A stretch of DNA of 64,000 bases from Basidiobolus meristosporus CBS 931.73 (GCA_002104905.1 MCFE01000139.1:62001-126000); one strand, 5' to 3'; shown: positions 22,026 through 34,124, counted from the first letter of the stretch. Notes: a model not told the origin generated them from the letters alone. Program-made: numbers and translations.

Positions 22026-25000
22026 CTAAAGTTGAGAGGGTTCTCCTGAATCTCTTTTCTTGTGATACCAATATCTTGATGGCTCAGAATTATCAGCAAG
22101 TCTTGCAAGCTTGAGTCTGTCCCTATGCACTAAGTCTTCCCGGATATTGCCTTGTTTGTCCACCAGTTGGTAAGTTGCAAATGGACATTCTCTGATGATC
22201 TTTAATGGTCCTGTCCATTGTGGCTCAGACTTCTTCCGAGTGTTGTTTCTTAGCAATACAAAGTTCCCAACTGTCAATGCTTCTGGTGCTATGGTCTTAT
22301 CAAATCTCTGCTTCATCTTTTCTGCACTTTGAGATACTTTGGTCTGTGCCTCTTGACGTCTTTGTTCCAGTTGCTGGTGTCTACTTGGCTGACTGAGTTC
22401 ATCTTCTAAGGTGTCTGTAAGCTTTGGTTGTGTGAGATCTCCTGGAATCCTTGGTTCACATCCATACACTAAGTAAAATGGTGGTTGCTGGGTGGTGTTG
22501 TGTACTCTGACTCTGCATGCAAAGAGTGCTTGGTCTATATACTCATCCCAACTACTGACAACTCCATTTGCATACTTGGTGAGCATTTTCCCAAATAATC
22601 CATTAAACCGCTCAGTGACTCCATTAGTTATGGGGTGATATGCCAAGGTTTTCAAGTGTCTGATCTGCTGCATTTCCAGGTAAGCCTCTAATGTCTTTGC
22701 CATAAAGTTTGCTCCTCTATCAGATAAGATCTCCACAGGGCATCCAAACTTCATCAGGATCTCATGGTAAATGAAACTTGCAACTTCTTGTTCACTGGCT
22801 ATTGGTCCAGTTTTAGCAACTAGCCATTTAGTGGCATGGTCAATTGCTACTAGGATCCAATGGTTGCATTTCCTGGTAGTTGGCAGTCTTCCAATAAAGT
22901 CAATTCCCCATCTCTCAAATGGTCTTACAGGCTCCAACGGGAAGAGCTTGGCAATTCTTTGTGGCCGCCCTTTATTGATTTGGCAGTTTGGGCATGTTTT
23001 CACTAGCTTCTCAATATCTTGTTTCATCCTGGGCCACCATGCTCTGGCTTTCACAAGGCTATAGGATCCTTCAATCCCAAGATGTCCATATCCATTGTGT
23101 AGCTTATGTATTAAATCCAAGCAAGAAACATAAGGGCAATAGGCAATAGGGCTTCCATCAACAATTTGGTAGAGTGTTTCATCCTGTACTACAAATTTGC
23201 TGGCTTCATCACGGATTATCTTCTTGATATCTTCATACACCTCATTAGGAATGGCTTGGTCCTCCAAGTACTTTGGTAATAGGCTAGGCCAGTCTGACTC
23301 ATGCACCAAGTTGAGTTGTGCAACTTGATCTAATCTTGATAAGGCGTCAGCAACCGTGTTGTTTTTTCCAGGGCAGTAGACAATCTCCAGGTCAAATTGC
23401 TGAATGTATTCACTCCATCTTGTCATTCTTCTAGAGAGTTCCTTCTGAGTAAATATATACTTGAGGGAGGCATGATCAGTCTTCACAGTGCATTTGACTC
23501 CTTCAATATAGCATCTCCATGTCTTCAAATAGTGTACTATAGCAAGCATCTCCTTCTCATAGACTGGATAGTTTTGTTCTGCTGAGTTCAGTTTCTTGGA
23601 TTCAAAGGCAACAGGGTAGTCCTTTCCCTCGTGTTCTTGGCTCAGCACTCCACCAATTGCATAATCTGAAGCATATGTGCACAGAGTGAACTCTTTTCTG
23701 AAGTCTGGTATTCCTAAGCTTGGCAGCTTAGCAAGTTCATTCTTAAGCATCTGGAAGGCAATCTCACAAGCTATGTCCCACTTGTAGGTATTGTCTTTCT
23801 TGAGGATATCAGTTAAAGGGGCTGCAATACTTGCAAAAGACTTGACAAATCTCCAATAATAGGAAGCCATTCCAAGGAATGATCTGAGTTCTGATATGCC
23901 ATGGGGCTGCTTCAAATTCTTGATAACTTCAACCTTCCTAGGGTCTAAGGTCACTCCTGTGCTAGTCACTATGTGTCCCAGGTATTCAACATGTTCCTTG
24001 AAGAATTCACACTTGGCTAGCTTGCCATATAGCTTGTTCTCTCTTAGTTTCTTCAAGACCTTTTCAATGTGCACCATGTGATCCTTTTCTGTCTTGCTGT
24101 ATATCAATATGTCATCCAGGTAGATTATCACAAACTTGTCTAAGTACTCCTGAAAGACAGTCTGCATCAGCGTCATGAATGTTGCAGGAGCTTTAGTGAG
24201 GCCAAAACTCACAACCAAGTACTTGTAATGTCCATATCTGGTTGTATCCTGTCATGAGGTCAATCTTGCTGAAAATAGTGGCTCCATTAAGTTGGTCCAA
24301 AACCTCATCAATCCAAGGTATGGGGTACTTATTCTTGACAGTAACTGAGTTCAGGGCTCTGTAGTCAATGCACATCCTAAGTGTTCCATCCTTCTTTTTC
24401 ACAAAAAGCACTGATGCTCCCCAGGGTGACTTGCTGGGCCTGATGTATCCTTGCTCCAATAGCTGATCAATTTGTCTCTTCATTTCCTCCAATTCCAATG
24501 GACTCATTCTGTAAGGTGTCTTGCTCACTGGAGGGCTATCTCCTGTGTCAATGGTATGATCCACGTCTCTAACTGGTGGTAGGCTTACAAGCTCATCTGG
24601 AAACACATCTGAATATTTCTTCAAGAGAGTCTGGACCTGCTGGGGTGCTGGGGTAGAGGAATCCTCCTGTAAAACCGCCATGAGGAACATCTGAGTACCT
24701 TTTCTAAGCGCTCTACAGAACTGGGTCTTGTTAAGTTCACTTGTCTCACACATATTGGAATTGACCAAGTTAAAATCCAGCCTGGCAGGTAATAGCTCAT
24801 AGGTCTTGTTGTCTTTTTGGATCTGAGTAACATGGGTTCTCCAGTTGATTGATGGATTACAACAAAATAGCCAGGTTTTTCCAAGTACAAGGTCAAACTT
24901 GCAGTTCCCTAATATATAAGCCTGTAGGTCTTCTTCATAGTCATTGATCTTCATTCTTACTGGCTGAGTAATACGGCTGATTATGTGAGAGTTCCCATCA

Positions 25001-26112
25001 GCTGTTGAGACTGAGGTTGATTTGGTAGGTTCTGAGTTGATCCCAGCTTTCAGAGCAAATTGCTCTGACATATATTCATGCAATGCTCCTGTGTCAATCA
25101 TGATCTTGGCAGGTACTCCATTGATTACTCCATTCAAGTATAATAGCTTTCCTGAGTTTGAGGTCATCTGGGATAGGTATTCTTCTGTCATGTGGAAGGT
25201 GAGTTCTGAGTCTTCTTCAAGTTCATCCTTCATGTTACTATGCTCCATGGCCTCAATACGGTTAAAGGTTCTTGATGGCTGGTGTCCATTTCTTCTCTGA
25301 GGGCAGTACTTTGCAATATGTCCTTGCTGGTGGCAATTGAAGCAAAGTCCTTTCTTCTTACATTCTTCCAAGGCAGGATTCTTCTGCATAGCATCTATTT
25401 CCATTGGTACTGCTTCTGACTGTCTTCTCTCTTAATGATTGTAGCCTTTCTGATCAGTCACTGTAGGCTTCCCAACTCCAAACATAGCTGAGTCATAGTC
25501 AATGGCAATCTTGATGGCTTCTTCAATAGTCTGAGGTCTTTGATAATTCACTTCCTTGCGAGTTCTTTCTTTTAACCCATCAATAAAGTATTCAACTTGA
25601 TCCAGGGGGTCTATTCTTTCAATTTGTCGAAGTAGACATCTGTACTCATAGATGTATTCTTGAACCATTCCTTTCTGTCTGAGTGTCTTTAACTTCCTTC
25701 TTAGTAGTGTCTGTTGGTGTGGAGGTTCAAAAGCATCCTGAATTTCCGACACAAACTCATCCCAGGTAGAGATTGTAGAGCATCCCATGATAGTGGCTGA
25801 CCTGATCTTGTTGTGGTACCACTGTAAAGCTGCATCTGCCAGGTAAGAAGCTGCATAATGCAACTTGCTTTCTGGAGCAACTCATTTAGCTTTAAAAGCT
25901 TCTTCAATCTGAAAGAGCCAAGTCCCCAGGTTTTCATTGACTCTGCCATGGTACCAGCTGACCTTTACACTAAAGTTGCTCTTAACAGGGCATTGCTGGT
26001 TCTGAGCCATGGTAGTCATTCCTTGTTGCTGTTAGCTGAGGATCTGGAGTAACTGTTGCTGTTGGGCCAGGATTTGCTGCACAGCATTCTTCCATTCTTG
26101 ATTGTCCAACAT
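22026..26112 (-). pseudogene. Ty3 family E gag-pol polyprotein, broken
   Basis: The start is ATG 26110-26112 (MLDNQEW). Gag continues to about 25430. A zinc knuckle follows ([16 protein letters not shown]2CX4HX4C), then a protease with IDTGA, reverse transcriptase ([13 protein letters not shown], later YLDDILIYSK), RNase H (DYAIGGVLSQE, TDHASLKYI) and integrase. The integrase has an HHCC finger ending CPNCQ, the acidic residues in WGIDFIG, LSDRGANF and VTERFNG, and a GPL module. No chromodomain is seen. Breaks are in-frame stops near 26036, 25886 and 25434, and a deletion near 24215 at a CCAGATA repeat. That deletion shifts the frame and removes part of the reverse transcriptase. The last 730 codons (24218-22026) are open. 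Confidence 0.9.
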
Positions 26113-26170
26113 CTTGAGGGTGGTTTCTTCTTTCTTCAGGAGGGAGGTTTCTGGTTATTGCTGCTACCAA

Positions 26171-26538
26171 TGTTACAAGTCTTGGTATAAGAGTTGTAGA
26201 GGAATAGGGAGTTTAGCTAGTATTGTATTCACTAAAACTTGAACTGATTTTTATTGAGGTTCCAGCAGCTCCTTATATACATTTTGCCAGAGCAATTGCT
26301 GACTAATTGTATTTCCTAATGTAGGTTGTGGCTGATGACTCATCTGATTGCATCATCATCACCCAATAAGATCCTACTTAATATATCTATTTCTGTCTGA
26401 TAAGGATCTGCTGATTCATTTGCTGACTAATGCTACTGATTTGATAGATAATACTGATATACTGATAACCTAAACATATACTATTTGATTTGACTAAAAA
26501 CTGATCTAACTTAAACATTCAAGCGGCAGCTCATAACA
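26171..26538 (-). repeat. 5' LTR of Ty3 family E
   Basis: This LTR is at the right side of the minus-strand element and ends at the CTAT duplication. It is followed in element orientation by the primer-site candidate TTGGTAGCAGC. Confidence 0.92.
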
Positions 26539-26584
26539 CTATAAACAGGCTGGCACTAAGTGGCACAATCCAGCAGAACATGTC

Positions 26585-26777
26585 TAATATTTACCAATCC
26601 TGATGCTGTTACAGTATGCCCCTAAGTGTTGAGAAGCTCTCCTTACTTAATGACACAATTGTACTACTTCTACAAAGGCGTAGCTACTGAGCTTGCTTAT
26701 GAGTAAGCAGCATTTCAACTCTTATCACTATAGCTTGATAAGTTCATTTTATCCAAATCACTTCTTGAATTACAGCA
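26585..26777 (+). repeat. Copia LTR, second part (continuation of 18101-18280)
   Basis: After the duplicated TAATA the sequence returns to the copia LTR, with GCTGTTACAG and TATCCAAATCACTTCTTGA, and ends in CA at 26777. It shows that the DDE transposon landed in an existing copia LTR. Confidence 0.85.
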
Positions 26778-26937
26778 CTTTGGTGATTGTACTATAATTT
26801 TTTCAATGAATGTGAACCCAGTGCATCAAGCCCTGCCTGATTTTCCTGCACTGATATCCCTTGATCTACCTGATGGTTCTTTGTCACTTGTTAAGAGCTT
26901 GCAGCCTGGTATTTGACAGGCTTTTAGATAAGCCACT
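26778..26937. other. Unassigned spacer
   Basis: No coding frame and no repeat match was recognised between the copia LTR and the next CACTA-like terminus. Confidence 0.3.
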
Positions 26938-27477
26938 CCCTATGAAAATAACTTTGTTGTGCATGTTGTTCCTATCCAAATTGGCCATCTGTATTCTGCA
27001 ATGAGTCTATCATAATGCCAGTGGCTTGGAATCATCGACCTTCTACATGATATAATGACAGGATTATAATGAGATTTTGCTGATTTTGCTGCTAAATAAA
27101 GTAAAAAGTATGATGGTATTTAAGCACTCTTTTGACAAGAATTGCATAGCATTCAGATGTTCATGAAGCCTTCTTTGTGTATTTGGGTTGACCTAGCCTG
27201 CCAATACATCTAATTGCCATATATAGCAAGAAACTTAATGGTGCGTGTATGGCCTCATTGCAAACCTCTGCTGGCATTAGAATGACAAAACAGCTGCCTA
27301 CAGCTAGTTCTGCATAATGCTACTGTGCAAGTTTGCAAAATGGTATTTTCTTTTTCTGCTACTCCTTGTGCTATTCTTGTATTTAATTTTGGATTCTTTC
27401 GCCTTATCTACTACCCATTACTATCTTGATTATTCCACAAATAGCTTGAATAATACAAAACTATGACCTCCTTCAAC
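26938..27477 (+). mobile_element. CACTA-like element end (type A) fragment
   Basis: It begins CCCTATGAAAATAAC, like the complete element end at 44214. It continues through the same subterminal sequence (GATTATAATGAGATTTTGCTGATTTTGCTG-like, then the Tnp2 3' region up to TATTTTCTTTTTCTGC). It is truncated at about 27477 by copia gag sequence. Confidence 0.6.
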
Positions 27478-29786
27478 AGTAGGAAGAAGCCAAAGGATTA
27501 CATGCTACAACTCATTACCAGAATGGAGACACTTGCTTGAGAACTTTGTTGTATTAATGCTGGAGTTGCTGAAGAAGAACAGATATTCACTCTGTTTTGA
27601 AGCTGACCAGACAAGTATGAGCCAATCATGCTCTCCTTTGGAATTAGAGAAGACTATCTAGCATTAGACTATGACAAAGGAAGACTTCTTCATGAAGAAC
27701 TCAGACATGATATCAAGTGGCAAAGTTAAAGATAATTCTTTATTCAGCACTGAAATGCATCCTGAAAAGAAAGGAAAGCAACAAAATCATTGGAAGCCTG
27801 GTTGCAGTAAATATTGTCAGATGCTAGGACACTAGGCAAGAGAATGCAAGAAGAAACCATCCCAACTCTGGAGCATCACTGCATATTTGCTGTATATAAG
27901 AATGGTTCAGCAACTCAAAGCCCAGTCCAGTAAGAAAAATTTATCTGGGACACAACTCTGCACTGATAGTTACTGCCAGTGGGTTTATACAGTAAAATAT
28001 GAGTGATATCTCAGGGGCAACAATAGCAAGACAGACTGACATATTCTTTGGGCCTGAAATTGCCAAGAACCAACTCTCAGTCAGTAGAGCAGCTACTCAG
28101 GGACTAAAATTTGCTTTAACTATGCCAAGCTGCTCAATGTTGAGTGAGAATGTACACAAATTAGCCTTTGATATCAGAGATCACAGTATATACAAGTTAC
28201 CATGCAAGATCATGTACCTGGGTATGTCAACATTGCTGACACTGATGATACCAACTGTGAAAATGAGCCAATTGGTGAAAAATCAAGTTGTATTGGACCT
28301 CAAATACTCCATTCTGAACAAATTGAATGTCTGTAAGGGTTATTCTCATGTCAAACAAGCTATGTAATGTTTTAGGAGCTCAGGTGTCATTAACACTGCC
28401 AAAACAATGCCTATTGTGCACTCAGACATTTGTGTGCTGATGAAGACATTGTACATTGGAGCCAAGAGATATTATTTGATATTTATTGATGATAAGACAA
28501 GATACACATATGTGCACTACCTCAAGACAGAGGATGTGGCTTTGGAGATGTTTAAGCACTTCAAGAACATAGCATAAACACAAACAGTGTGTATATTGAA
28601 GGTACCTCAATAGAGGGGGATGCTGTTCAAAGGAGTTTGCATGATAATGCTCATCTGCTGGCATACTTCAATAGTCCATTGTTCCATACACTTTACAGCA
28701 AAATGGAGTAACAGAGCCTGCAAACAGAACAGTAATAGAGTTGGGAAGATATATCTTAATTGATAAGTGAATGGGCCACAGGTTTTGGGCTAAATCTGTT
28801 GCTAACACATTATACATCAAGAATTGAAGCCCAACAGTAGCCCTTAGTGACTCCACATCCTTTGAAGCATATGCAGGCAAAATATCAGACCTCCAATACC
28901 TCAGAATCTTCAGCAGTGATGTTTTTTATGACATTCCTGACAACAACACTCATAGTTGGAACCAAAGATTAGAAAAGCAAACTTTCTTGGGTATTGTGAG
29001 GATACCAAAGGGTAAAGGGTGAATGATGGCAAAATTCAGAAGCTGATCAAGAGCAGGGATGTTGTATTTGAGCAGAATTCAGAGCAAAGACTACTGAAGC
29101 ATTGGCCTGCTGCCTGGTAATACAATCAACACTAATGAAGAGGATACTAACCATATTCTGCTAGCTACAGAAGATAAATCTACCAGTTCCAGATCAGAGC
29201 AGATCATTGCAGTTAGGTGATCTACCAGAATAAGGAATGCCCCAGGATCCTGTTGACAGACATGAATGATCATTAAGAAGCTTGTTTGCTTTAGGGTCAA
29301 ACCTTAGAACCAGTAACAGGAAATGCAAAGTCTAGATGCTACTATGTGGCAACAAGCCATGCAGGAGGAGTACCCATCAATGATCAGGGCAAAAACATGG
29401 GACCTAGTATATATACCATATAGGACATAGCCCATAGGATGTAGATGGGCCTACAAGATCAAGATAACCTCAAATGGTATTGTGAATAGGTACAAGGCTA
29501 GATAGGTGGCTAAATGCTATTGCTAAATTAAGAGACTGGACCTTAAGGAAATATTTGCTCTGGTTGCTAAGCATAAATCCATTAGGCCAGTTCTAGCCTT
29601 AGTAGCTGCACAACATTTAGATCTACACAAAATTGACATCAAAACAGGCTTTCTGATGGGGATCTGCAAGAAACTCTATATATGGAGTAAAAAGAGGGTC
29701 TAATCAATCCACAAAACCTTTATAAGATGTGAAGACCTGGGAAATTACTCTATGGACTTAAGCAGGCACCTAGAGCATGGTATAAC

Positions 29787-30154
29787 TGTTGCATTTTAAG
29801 AAGTGATTTGGATATAAGGAACTTATCAAGAAATAGTGATAATAGTGGAACTGTTGTTTATTCATAAAGAAGCTCAGTATTTATACCTTTGTAGAAGTAA
29901 TACAGCTGCAACACTAAGTAGGGAGGGTTTCTCAATATTCAGGAGCATTCTGTAACAGTTTCAGGTTAGTACATAATGTTTGTTAATAGTGCTAATTTGA
30001 TCCTGACTATGAGGGAATAATCATAAGATCATATATCTATGGAAAGTGGCAAAGTTAAGGCAGTAAATGAGTCCTACAGGGACTAAGACTAGCCTAGAAT
30101 TGTTAGGTAAATTTTTAGCTGCTGAATGATACCAAATAGTCCAATATTTCAAAA
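29787..30154 (-). repeat. 3' LTR of the younger copia
   Basis: On the plus strand it reads from TGTTGCATTTTAAG to CCAATATTTCAAAA. The terminal CAAAA shows a change from the expected CAACA at the boundary with the polypurine tract. Confidence 0.88.
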
Positions 30155-33100
30155 CTCCCCCTCAACTAAATAATTTCTTAATCCCAATTTCTCTCTAAGG
30201 ATTTCAAACTGTGGCCTAACTAGTGGTTTTGTCAATATGTCTGTCACCATTTTGTCAGTTGGGCAGTAAACCAGCTCCACTAAGTTATTTTCTACAGCTT
30301 CCCTCACAAAGTGATGCTGTATATCAATGTGCTTAGTTCTGGCATGATTAGTAGGATTTCTAGCTAATGAAATACAACTTTGATTATCCTTGTAAATACA
30401 TGTTGGTGCACCTGAATCAAAACCTAAGTCTTTGAATAATTTTTGTAGCCATATAGCCTCCTTTGTTGCTTGACATGCTGCCATATATTTGGCTTCAGTT
30501 GTAGATAGTGCCACAGTTGGTTGTTTCTTGCAATTCCAAGTAATAGCTGCACCAGCATAAAGAAATACATAGCCTGTGGTAGAGCGTCTGTCAATCAGAT
30601 CCCTACCCCAATCTGAATCACTATAACCATCATATTTTTGCCTATTAGCTGCTCCAGAGTATTCCAGTACCATACTTATGGTACCTTGTAGATATCTGAA
30701 AATCCGCTTAACTGCTGCAATTTGATCTGATCCATAATTCTGCATGAATTGACTGACTATTCCAACTGCTACTGCAATATCTGGACGTGTAGACACCATC
30801 AAGTACATTAGGCTACCAACCATTGATTGATAGGGAAAGCTTTGGTCCATATTTGAGCCGTTTTCATCCATAACTGGTTGAGATTTGCTTAATTTCAGGT
30901 TATTGTCCATAGGGGTTGCTGCAGGTTTGCAATTTTCCATTTTGAAGCGTCTAAGAATGTCCCTGATGTACTTAGACTGATTCAGCACAATTCTCTGCGT
31001 AGGTATGTCAAATTTGACCTCAATTCCAAGAAAATAGCTCAATTTTCCAAGATCTTTCATCTCAAACTTGCTGAAGAGATCAGAATTTGTCTGTTTAAGT
31101 GCCTCTTGATCACTTGTAGCTATAATTAGGTTGTCCACATAAAGAACTAGGATGATCACACCCTTTTTGAGCTGTTTCACATATATACTGTGATCTGCAG
31201 TGCTACGAGAGAACCCAATTTCCTCAAGATATGTGTCAATCTTGTTAAGCCATGCTCTGGGTGCCTACTTAAGCACATACAACAATTTTCTAAGTTTGCA
31301 CACCTTATGGGGGCCTTTGGATCGGTAAAACCTTCTGGTTGCTCCATATATATAGTTTCTTGCAAATCCCCATTCAGAAAGGCTGTTTTGACGTCCATTT
31401 ATTTATGCTTCTTCATGATCATTGGATGTCTGCCACCAGGATCCAGGGGCATTTCCTATTCTGGTAGTTCTCCTAACTGGGATAATCTGTTCTGATCTGG
31501 AACTGGTAGAAGTATCTTCCATCTCTGGCTGGATTTGGTATGTATCTTCTTCATTTGTGTTGATTGCATCATCAAGCAGCTGACCAATGATTTCTGTGGC
31601 TTTCTGATCTAAATTCTCCTCAAATACAACTTCCCTGCTCTTGATCAGCTTCTGAATTTAGCCATCATACACTCTATACCCTTTAGTATCTTTACAATAC
31701 CCAAGAAAGATCCTTTTTCTACTCTTTGGTTCCAACTTTGAGCGTTTTTTGTCAGGGATGTGATAAAAAATATTGCTGCCAAAGATCCCAAGGTGCTGGA
31801 GATCTGGTTTTTTGCCTGTAAATGCTTCAAAGGGTGTAGAATCACGTAGTGCTGTTGTTGGGCATCTGTTCTTGATGTATACAGCGGTAGCAACAGATTC
31901 AGCCCAAAACTTGTAGTCCATTCCCTTATCATGTAGCATAGATCTTCCCATCTCTACTATTGTTCTATTTGCACGTTCTGCTACTCCATTTTGCTGTGGA
32001 GTATGAGGAACTGTGGTCTGTTGAAGTATACCAGTAGACAAGCAGTATTTTGCAAACTCCTTTGAGCAGTATTGTCCTCCATTGTCACTTCATAGTACCT
32101 TCAATTTACACCCTGTTTGTGTTTCTGCCATGTTCTTGAAGTGCTTAAACGTCTCTAAAGCTTCATCCTTTGTTTTGAGGAAGTACACCCATGTATATCT
32201 TGTCTTGTCATCAATAAACGTCATAAAGTATCTCTTGGCTCCAAAGGACAGTGTTCTCATGGGGCAACATATGTCTGAGTGTACAATAGCCAATATTTTG
32301 GTGGTATTGATGCCTTCTGAGCTCCTGAAACGTTACCTAGCTTGTTTGCCATATGAACATCCCTTACAAACATTCAATTTGATCGGAATTGAGTATTTTA
32401 GGCCCAAAACAAGCTGATTTTTCACTAATTGGCTCATTTTCTGTTCCCCTATCTGCCCTAGCCTCCTATGCCACATCTCCCAGTTGGTTTCATCAGTTTC
32501 AGCAATGTTGACATACTTAGGTACAATGATCTTGCATTGTAACTTGTATATTGTGATCTCTGATTCCCAAAGCTAATTTTTGTCCATTTTCACTCAATAT
32601 TGAGCAGCTCAGCTTAGTAAAAGCAAATTTCAGTCCCTGAGTAGTTGCTTTACTGATTGAGAGTAGGTTCTTAGCTATTCCAGGTACATAGAGTACGACA
32701 GTCAGTTTTGCTGTTGTTGCCCCTGAGTTATCACTCATATTTAGTTGTATAGACCCACTGGCGGTAGCTTCCAATGAAGAGTTATCTCCCAGATAAACCT
32801 TTCTTACGGGAATAGTCTTTATGTTGCTGAACCAATCCTTTATACCACAAATATGCTGTGATGCTCCAGAGTCAATATACCATTCATTACTTTGGTTACT
32901 TGCACTCTCTTGTACAGTTACAAATAACTGTTCATCAATAGTTATATGGTTTGCCTGCTCTAGTTTCTGTTTTTTGTCTGCTTGTTTCTTCTTGCATTCT
33001 CTTGCCCAGTGTCCTGGCTTCTTACAGTAGATACAGCAGCCAGGTTTTCTTTGGTTTTGTTGCTTTCCCTTCTTTTCTATATGCCTTTCTGAACTGAATA

Positions 33101-33738
33101 AAGCATTATCTTCAATTTTCTCTGCTTGATCATTACGTCTGAGTTCTTCATGGAGAAGTCTTCCTTTGACATAGTCTAAAGTCAAGTTGTCTTCACTGCT
33201 TTCAAAAGAAAGTATGAGTGGCTCATACTTGTCAGGTAGGCTGCAAAGCAGACAGAGTATCTTTTCTTCATCATCTACACCAACATTAATACTGTAAACT
33301 TCTTCTGCAAGTGTCTCCATTCTGGTAATGAGTTGTAGCATGTCATCATCTGGCTTTTTTCTCATGTTGAAGAACTTTTGTTTCAAATGAAGCTTGCTTG
33401 ATACTGACTTTGCTCTAAAGATCTTCTCTAAGGATTCCCATGCTGCTTTGGCAGTATTTGAGGCATGGATTTGTCCAATGAAGGAGTCTTGCACATTGAT
33501 GCATATTGCATTGAAGGCCTTTCTCTCCTTCTCTTGAAACTTCTCCACATCTTCTGTTGTTCCTTTGGGCTCAACTTCCTTTCCTGTCACTATGTTCCCA
33601 AAGCTTTCTTTCCTCAAGGTGGATGTGCATCTTGATTCTCCAAAGTCTGTAGTTCTTCCCATCAAACCTCTCCTTTACAGGGAAGATGTTGGTATTCTTT
33701 GTTCGCTGGTAGAAGTCATCTTTAGAATAGATTAAGGC
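30149..33738 (-). pseudogene. Copia gag-pol polyprotein, broken
   Basis: In order the minus strand encodes a UBN2-type gag with the zinc knuckle CIYCKKPGHWAREC, a protease with WYIDSGASQHIC, and integrase. Reverse transcriptase (LVLYVDNLIIATSD) and RNase H (GYSDSDWGRD, ALSTTEAKYMA, KHIDIQHHF) follow. Breaks seen: two frameshifts near the gag start; a 2-base loss in a TA repeat near 32545; TGA at about 32087 where copia integrases have the arginine of LRSDNGG; TAA at about 31660; a deletion near 31395; and a frameshift near 31300. The last 343 codons (31180-30149) are open. Other copies confirm the ancestral frame at several of these points. Confidence 0.9.
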
Positions 33739-33755
33739 AATTGGGGCTCATAACC

Positions 33756-34124
33756 TGTTGCAATTTAAGAAGTGATTTGGATATAAGGAACTTATCAAGA
33801 AATAGTGATAATAGTGGAACTGTTGTTTATTCATAAAGAAGCTCAGTATTTATACCTTTGTAGAAGTAATACAGCTGCAACACTAAGTAGGGAGGGTTTC
33901 TCAATATTCAGGAGCATTCTGTAACAGTTTCAGGGTTAGTACATAATGTTTGGTAATAGTGCTAATTTGATCCTGACTATAAAGGAATAATCATAAGATC
34001 ATATATCTGGAGAAAGTGGCAAAGTTAAGGCAGTAAATGAGTCCTACAGTGACTAAGACTAGCCTAGAATTGTTAAGTAAATTTTTAGCTGCTGAATGAT
34101 TCCAAATAGTCCAATATTTCAATA
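33756..34124 (-). repeat. 5' LTR of the younger copia
   Basis: This is the right-hand LTR in window coordinates, beginning TGTTGCAATTTAAG. It is followed by the ATAAC duplication and by reverse-transcriptase sequence of the older copia. Confidence 0.88.

Larger units (their letters stand above)
21648..26538 (-). mobile_element. Ty3-type LTR retrotransposon, family E, nearly complete
   Basis: The element is 4891 bp with 368-bp LTRs (21648-22015, 26171-26538) that begin TGTTA and end TAACA. The flanking CTAT on both sides (21644-21647, 26539-26542) is a 4-bp target duplication inside DDE-transposon copy B. In element orientation, the 5' LTR is followed by TTGGTAGCAGC, a plausible initiator-tRNA primer site. 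A purine tract (AGTAGGGGAGAA) precedes the 3' LTR. By reading, the LTRs differ at 4 of 368 positions, so it is among the youngest insertions here. Its gag-pol gene is broken. Confidence 0.93.
18281..26584. mobile_element. Two-gene DDE transposon, copy B (with nested Ty3)
   Basis: The ends are GACTTGTTCCATTG (18281) and the related inverse CAGCAGAACATGTC (26584). A copia LTR is split at this point: CATTA precedes the element and TAATA follows it, at the position where intact copia LTRs read ACATTATG. This gives a 5-bp duplication with two later changes. Without the nested Ty3 (21648-26538) the element is about 3.4 kb. It carries ORF1 (minus) and a DDE transposase (plus), transcribed away from each other. 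The right 25 bases also match the ends of the foldback elements, starting GTGGCAC. Confidence 0.82.
29787..34124 (-). mobile_element. Copia LTR retrotransposon, younger insertion
   Basis: The element is 4338 bp with LTRs of about 368 bp (29787-30154 and 33756-34124). The flanking ATAAC on both sides (29782-29786, 34125-34129) is a 5-bp target duplication within the older copia's reverse transcriptase. The LTRs are nearly identical by eye. The polypurine tract is GTTGAGGGGGAG. Internal genes are broken, and the N-terminal part of the reverse transcriptase is deleted near 31395, so it could not have moved on its own since. Confidence 0.92.

Noticed and set aside
25880-25890. TGA in Ty3 gag as another CGA-to-TGA event
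   Set aside because: The old copy near 36990 has GAA at the corresponding place, so an ancestral CGA is not supported.
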